A stretch of DNA of 64,000 nt from CAYLLN01 sp033762315 (GTDB lineage Bacteria > Planctomycetota > Planctomycetia > Pirellulales > Pirellulaceae). Positions 60,111-64,000 of this stretch are shown here, piece after piece. Under the pieces are notes generated by a model. It did no database searches, was not told where the DNA came from, and was given only the letters and a program-made list of their open reading frames with translations. Numbering within the stretch: position 1 is the stretch's first letter; each line of letters opens with the position of its first letter. The position numbers were made by a program, and so were the translations under genes. The stretch lies in assembly GCA_033762315.1 (NCBI GenBank), contig JANRLS010000126.1, positions 5,980 through 69,979 on the forward strand, read 5' to 3'.

Positions 60111-62699
60111 ATGAGTCGTTTGACGGGCGAGTCGTCGCAGAAACTGCTCTACGGCGTGCTGTTCTTACTCGCGCTATGCATGCTGGCACCGCTGGCATGG
60201 CGGCTGCGGGGTCCGCTGGCGGTGCGCGGCGCGCCGGCCCTCCCCGCGCCGGAGCCGATTGCCGATCGCGAGCCGGTGGTGGAGAGCGGCATCGCGCTGG
60301 TTCGGGAACAGCCCGAACTGGAATTCCCCTCGGAGCCGGCGGTGCCGGATGCCGGCGAGCTAGAGCCGGTGGTGGCCCCGATCCGGCCGCTAGTGGCCGA
60401 GAATATCGACCTCGATCCTTCGATTACCGAAACCCCCGCCCTGCCCGCCTTCAGCCCGCCGCCGTTGCCGGAGCCATCGGCCAGCGGCAGAGGGCTGCCA
60501 GCGGTTCCCAGTTTGCCCCTCAACCCGGCTTCGGCACCGATTGGCGAAAGTCCCGCGCCGGCGACGGAACTCCCCGAAACCGAAGTGACCGGCTCGGTGA
60601 TTCAGCCGGTTCCCGCTGCCCCGGCCGAACTGGCGGCGAGCAAGGCCTGGGCCTATCCAGCCGGGCTGATCGAGCAGTTGAATGTCCTGTCCGCCACGCT
60701 CCCGGAGGCCGGCAATTGGGCGCGCCGGGCCAAAGCCGAAGCCGAGCACCTGGCCCACATCGAGCAGCTCGGTTCGTCAGCGGCGGGCGAATCGCTCGAC
60801 CGCCTGGCGGGGCTGGCCGCGGAGGCCCGCACCATTGCCCGGACCCTGCCGACCGACCAGGCCCGTTCGCAAATGCTCCGCGCGGGTTATGCCATCGTCC
60901 GCCGACTGGAGATTTGGGACCAGGTTCATGCCGCCGCCAAACGTGGCAAGCTGGCGGTCGCACCGGTGCTCGACCGTGTCCGCTGGGAATACTCGCTGGC
61001 CGATATCGAAAACCGCGTGCGAGCCACCGGTGCCGGGGCGAATTGGCGAAAATACCTGCTGCTCGACGAAGCCCGCGCCACCTTCGACAACCCTGCAATT
61101 TCGCCGGCGGACCAGCGTCAACTGGCCCGCGACATGCTCAGCCGCCTGCATTCCACGCAACTTTCGGTCGATCAAAGCGACTTTCTGCGCACGCCGCCGT
61201 TTCTCGCCTGGGAAGCGCAGCTCCGCTGCCGGGCGGCGGAAACGCCGGACCTGGTCGGTCTGCTCGATGCCATCGAGCGCTACGAGCACGACGACCTTTC
61301 GGCCGAGGCCAAGGCCCTGGCCCGCCGCTATGACGACCTGCGCTGGTCGGCCGAGGCCGACATCGGCAAGCTGGCCGAGACGGTCAATATGTATTACCGC
61401 AACGCGAATATCCGCGTCGCCCTTTCGGCCGAAATGATCAACCGCCTGCTTCCCAAGCAGCAAGCGCAATACGAACCGGTGCAGGATGTCATTTTGGGGG
61501 CCAATGTTTCGGGCGATAGCCACACTAACACCCGCCTGCGGCTGGTTCTGCTTCCCGACCGGCGGCGCTGGCGGCTGGGGCTCGAAGCCAACGGCTCGGT
61601 CGCCAGCAGCACCGCCTCCAGCAAGGGACCGGCCACGTTCTATCAGGATGGGCAGTCGTTCTTTCGTGCTCGCAAAACGATCACCGTCGATCATCGCGGC
61701 ATTCGCCTGGGAAGCGCCGAGGCGGAGGCGAATGCCAATACCAGCCTCAACGATTTCGAGACCGATTTCGACGGCATTCCGCTCTTAAGCACGCTGGTCC
61801 GGGCGATCGCTCGCAACCAGTACGACAGCTCGCAAGGGGCGGCCAAGGCCGAAGTGGAGGGCAAGATCATCGGCCGGGCTTCGAGCCAGCTCGACCGCGA
61901 TATGGCCGAGCGGCTCGAAAAGGCGAAACGCGATTTTCAGGCCAAGCTGCTCGATCCACTGCAAAAGCTGCATCTTGATCCGACCGCCGTGGAACTCGAA
62001 ACCACCACCGACCGGCTCATCGCCCGCTATCGCGTGGCGGGGCGCGACCAGGTGTCGGCGCACACGGCGCGGCCGCAGGCCCCCGGCGACAGCATCCTTA
62101 GCGTGCAACTCCACGAATCGGCCCTCAACAACGTCATCGACCATCTCGGCATCGCCGGGCGGCGGATCGAGCTGCACGACCTTTATCGCGAGATGATTAC
62201 CCGCTTCAAGCTGGTTTCGGGGAACGAAATCACCGTCCCCGAAGACCTGCCCGAAGGGGTCTATGTCACCTTCGCCGAGGAAGACCCGGTGCGTATCGAT
62301 TGCGAGGATGGCCGCGTGCGGCTGACGATTCGTCTTGCCGAGCTGAGCCAAGGGACCAAGCACCGGTGGCAAAACTTCACGGTGCGCGGCTACTATGCCC
62401 CCACCGCCGACCAACTCGACGCGAATCTGGCCCGCGAAGGGGTGATCGAGTTGATTGGCGACAAGCTCCGGTTTGGGGACCAGATCGCCCTGCGGGGCAT
62501 TTTCAGCCGCGTTTTGTCGCGGAATCGCAAACTGAACCTGGTGAACAACCAGATCAGCAAGTCTCCCGAATTGCAGGACCAGCAGGTCACACAGTTCGTG
62601 ATTCACGACGGCTGGATCGGGGTCGCCCTGGGACCAAAAGCCCCCGGCCGCGAGGCGCTCGTCCATCCCCGCGGCGATCAGGAAACCCGAATCGAATAG
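60111..62699 (+). CDS. Membrane-anchored protein of unknown function (862 residues)
   Basis: Starts at ATG 60111, with GGAGG six bases upstream; an earlier in-frame ATG at 60060 lacks a site. One membrane helix at about 13-31 (LYGVLFLLALCMLAPLAW), then a Pro/Glu-rich linker to about 165, a helical part (residues 190-440, with WDQVHAAAKRGKL), and a beta-rich C-terminal half (LLPDRRRWRLGLEANGSV, TITVDHRGIRLGSAE, GKIIGRASSQLDRDMAERL). The latter resembles a periplasmic fold with a duplicated beta structure. No known family. Single anchor with external body assumed. Function unknown; no clear partner gene. Confidence 0.82.
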   Translation: MSRLTGESSQKLLYGVLFLLALCMLAPLAWRLRGPLAVRGAPALPAPEPIADREPVVESGIALVREQPELEFPSEPAVPDAGELEPVVAPIRPLVAENIDLDPSITETPALPAFSPPPLPEPSASGRGLPAVPSLPLNPASAPIGESPAPATELPETEVTGSVIQPVPAAPAELAASKAWAYPAGLIEQLNVLSATLPEAGNWARRAKAEAEHLAHIEQLGSSAAGESLDRLAGLAAEARTIARTLPTDQARSQMLRAGYAIVRRLEIWDQVHAAAKRGKLAVAPVLDRVRWEYSLADIENRVRATGAGANWRKYLLLDEARATFDNPAISPADQRQLARDMLSRLHSTQLSVDQSDFLRTPPFLAWEAQLRCRAAETPDLVGLLDAIERYEHDDLSAEAKALARRYDDLRWSAEADIGKLAETVNMYYRNANIRVALSAEMINRLLPKQQAQYEPVQDVILGANVSGDSHTNTRLRLVLLPDRRRWRLGLEANGSVASSTASSKGPATFYQDGQSFFRARKTITVDHRGIRLGSAEAEANANTSLNDFETDFDGIPLLSTLVRAIARNQYDSSQGAAKAEVEGKIIGRASSQLDRDMAERLEKAKRDFQAKLLDPLQKLHLDPTAVELETTTDRLIARYRVAGRDQVSAHTARPQAPGDSILSVQLHESALNNVIDHLGIAGRRIELHDLYREMITRFKLVSGNEITVPEDLPEGVYVTFAEEDPVRIDCEDGRVRLTIRLAELSQGTKHRWQNFTVRGYYAPTADQLDANLAREGVIELIGDKLRFGDQIALRGIFSRVLSRNRKLNLVNNQISKSPELQDQQVTQFVIHDGWIGVALGPKAPGREALVHPRGDQETRIE

Positions 62700-62711
62700 C
62701 CGGCGGCTGTA

Positions 62712-62717
62712 TATAAT
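62712..62717 (+). promoter_or_regulatory. Possible -10 element for the ketosynthase-like gene
   Basis: A perfect TATAAT preceded by TG two bases upstream, 13 bases after the preceding stop. No matching -35 at normal distance. A strong AGGAGGTG at 62748-62755 has no start codon placed normally behind it. Confidence 0.3.
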
Positions 62718-62840
62718 GAACCGCATCGCCGAATCGCTATCGCCACGCAGGAGGTGGGGGCGACGAGACTAGCGCCGAAAGTAATAATTGAATTCAGGTT
62801 TTCCATCGCGCTTCCCGACTCTCACTTTCCTCATTTTCCC

Positions 62841-64000
62841 ATGCCCGACCAGCGCGAAGTCGTGATCACCGGCGTGGGGGTTGTCTGCCCCATCGGCGTC
62901 GGTCGCGAGCCGTTCTGGCGGGCGCTCGAAGCCGGGCAAAGCGGCGTTGGCTGGATTAAGGAATACGAACATACCGACCTCCCCTTCCGCATCGCGGGTC
63001 TGATTAAGGGATTCGATGCCAAGGAGTTCGTCCAGCCGCGCAAAACCATCAAGGTGATGTGCAGCGAGATTCAAGCGGCCTACGCCTCGGCCATGCTTGC
63101 CACGCAAGATGCCGGGTTGCCCAAGGGTTCAGTCCCCGCCGAGCGGATGGGAGTCGTACTGGGGAGCGAAATTCTGTACGGCGATGTCGAAGAGACGGGG
63201 GAGGTGTTTCGCCACTGCATGGAGAGCGGCCAGTTCGATTTTTCCCGCTGGGGCGATTTCGCGTTCAAAGACCTATTCCCCCTATGGATGCTGAAGTATC
63301 TGCCCAACATGGCGGCCTGCCACATCAGCATCGCCTGCGACGCGCACGGGCCCAATAACTCGATCGTCGAAGGGGGGGCATCCAGCTTGCTCGCCCTGAA
63401 CGAAGCGACGATGGTGATCCAGCGCGGCCATGCCGACGTGATGCTCGCCGGCGGCAGCGGCTCGACGGCTTCCATCGGCTGTTTGCCGTTCCGAGGGTGG
63501 GAGCACCTTTCCCAGTGGCCCGGCGACCCGACCGGCGCTTCGCGCCCGTTCGATGCCCGCCGCTCGGGTATTGTCCCCGGCGAAGGGAGCGCGGTGTTCG
63601 TGCTCGAAGACCGCGAACATGCCGAGCGCCGCGGGGCGAAAATTCTCGCCCGCCTCCTGGGCTTCGCCAGCCGGTATGAGGCCTGCACGCACGGGCAACC
63701 TTTCCAGGGGACGGCGATTCGCCAGTCGATTGTCGCGGCCCTGGCGTCGGCTGGCGTTTCGCCCGACGAAATCGGCCATGTGAATGCCCACGGCGACGGC
63801 GGCATCGAGCACGACCGGGTCGAGGCGCTGGCAATTCGCGAGACGCTGGGAGATGTCCCCGTCACCGCCCCCAAAAGCTATTTCGGCGATCTCTCGGCCG
63901 GCAGCGGGGCGGTCGAAATGGCGGCCAGCGTGCTGGGTCTCGCGCACGGGCAAATTCCGCCGACTTTGAACTACGAAACCTTCGATCCCGCCTGCCCGGT
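62841..64000 (+). CDS. Ketosynthase-fold (FabF-like) protein lacking catalytic Cys, cut by right edge
   Basis: 386 residues visible from ATG 62841; no Shine-Dalgarno sequence is visible before it, but family alignment supports this start. The fold is clear: REVVITGVGVVCPIGVG, MGVVLGSEI, GHADVMLAGGSGSTASIG, GASRPFDARRSGIVPGEGSA, HVNAHGDGGIEHDRVEALA and PKSYFGDLSAGSGAVE. Compared with FabF, the position of the active Cys falls on Gly179 in SIVEGGASS, and the second His (TGH in FabF) is Asp350 in YFGD, while the first His (317) and the Lys (345) remain. So it may be a chain-length-factor-like partner rather than a condensing enzyme. The gene continues past the window, where a true ketosynthase partner would be expected. 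Confidence 0.85.
   Translation, partial: MPDQREVVITGVGVVCPIGVGREPFWRALEAGQSGVGWIKEYEHTDLPFRIAGLIKGFDAKEFVQPRKTIKVMCSEIQAAYASAMLATQDAGLPKGSVPAERMGVVLGSEILYGDVEETGEVFRHCMESGQFDFSRWGDFAFKDLFPLWMLKYLPNMAACHISIACDAHGPNNSIVEGGASSLLALNEATMVIQRGHADVMLAGGSGSTASIGCLPFRGWEHLSQWPGDPTGASRPFDARRSGIVPGEGSAVFVLEDREHAERRGAKILARLLGFASRYEACTHGQPFQGTAIRQSIVAALASAGVSPDEIGHVNAHGDGGIEHDRVEALAIRETLGDVPVTAPKSYFGDLSAGSGAVEMAASVLGLAHGQIPPTLNYETFDPACP

Noticed and set aside
62754..62840. GTG 62754 as a start of the ketosynthase-like gene
   Set aside because: It lies inside the AGGAGGTG sequence itself and adds 29 residues without family similarity.
1..64000. tRNA, rRNA, CRISPR arrays and riboswitches
   Set aside because: No cloverleaf-like sequence, no regular spaced repeats and no known riboswitch core were seen; a covariance-model scan could not be run.

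Overview
The window is high-GC bacterial DNA that looks planctomycete, probably Pirellulales-like (the order is an inference). The indicators are two DUF1549/DUF1553 plus DUF1501 gene sets, two DUF1559 prepilin-type proteins paired with small lipoproteins, a secreted sulfatase, eukaryote-like Ser/Thr kinases and several giant planctomycete-type proteins. No rRNA, tRNA, CRISPR array or intact mobile element was found. The only transposon trace is a decayed IS66-family transposase.

Layout. 1-1285: end of an ECF sigma factor and its anti-sigma partner. 1355-2436: a small membrane protein that seems to start at ATC, and a lysine-rich HTH-like protein. 2820-8728 (minus): a TylF-type methyltransferase, an FAH-family hydrolase, and a DUF1549/DUF1553 - DUF1501 - WD40 cluster. 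8729-11052: IS66 remnant, hairpins, and an HTH protein behind a hairpin leader. 11053-14845: a methyltransferase and two tandem DUF1559-lipoprotein pairs. 14978-18949 (minus): a 1323-residue helical protein. 19234-23026: an FG-GAP/alpha-beta hydrolase fusion followed by an MlrC-type M81 peptidase.

23060-34688 (minus) holds the most striking locus: two overlapping genes for 1201- and 2676-residue exported membrane proteins. Together they contain three copies of one N-terminal module. The larger protein looks like a fusion of two ancestral genes and keeps a signal-peptide-like segment in its middle. 35039-42567: folD, a Zn peptidase, a sugar isomerase-like protein, an 862-residue secreted protein and a sulfatase. 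42887-47177: a second DUF1549-DUF1501 pair and a small exported protein with a clear promoter and terminator. 47254-50785: a receptor-like kinase and an exported amidohydrolase. 50850-56112 (minus): MarR - RND adaptor - RND pump, with an operator-like palindrome over the promoter. 56276-62699: a methyltransferase, a zinc-ribbon kinase and an 862-residue membrane-anchored protein. 62841 to the right edge: a ketosynthase-fold protein in which the catalytic Cys and one catalytic His appear to be replaced.

Functional picture: mostly cell-envelope and secreted functions (exported degradative enzymes, prepilin-like proteins, giant surface proteins), signalling (ECF/anti-sigma, two kinases) and one regulated efflux system. 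Short dispersed repeats occur in gene borders, and one REP-like element lies inside a coding frame.
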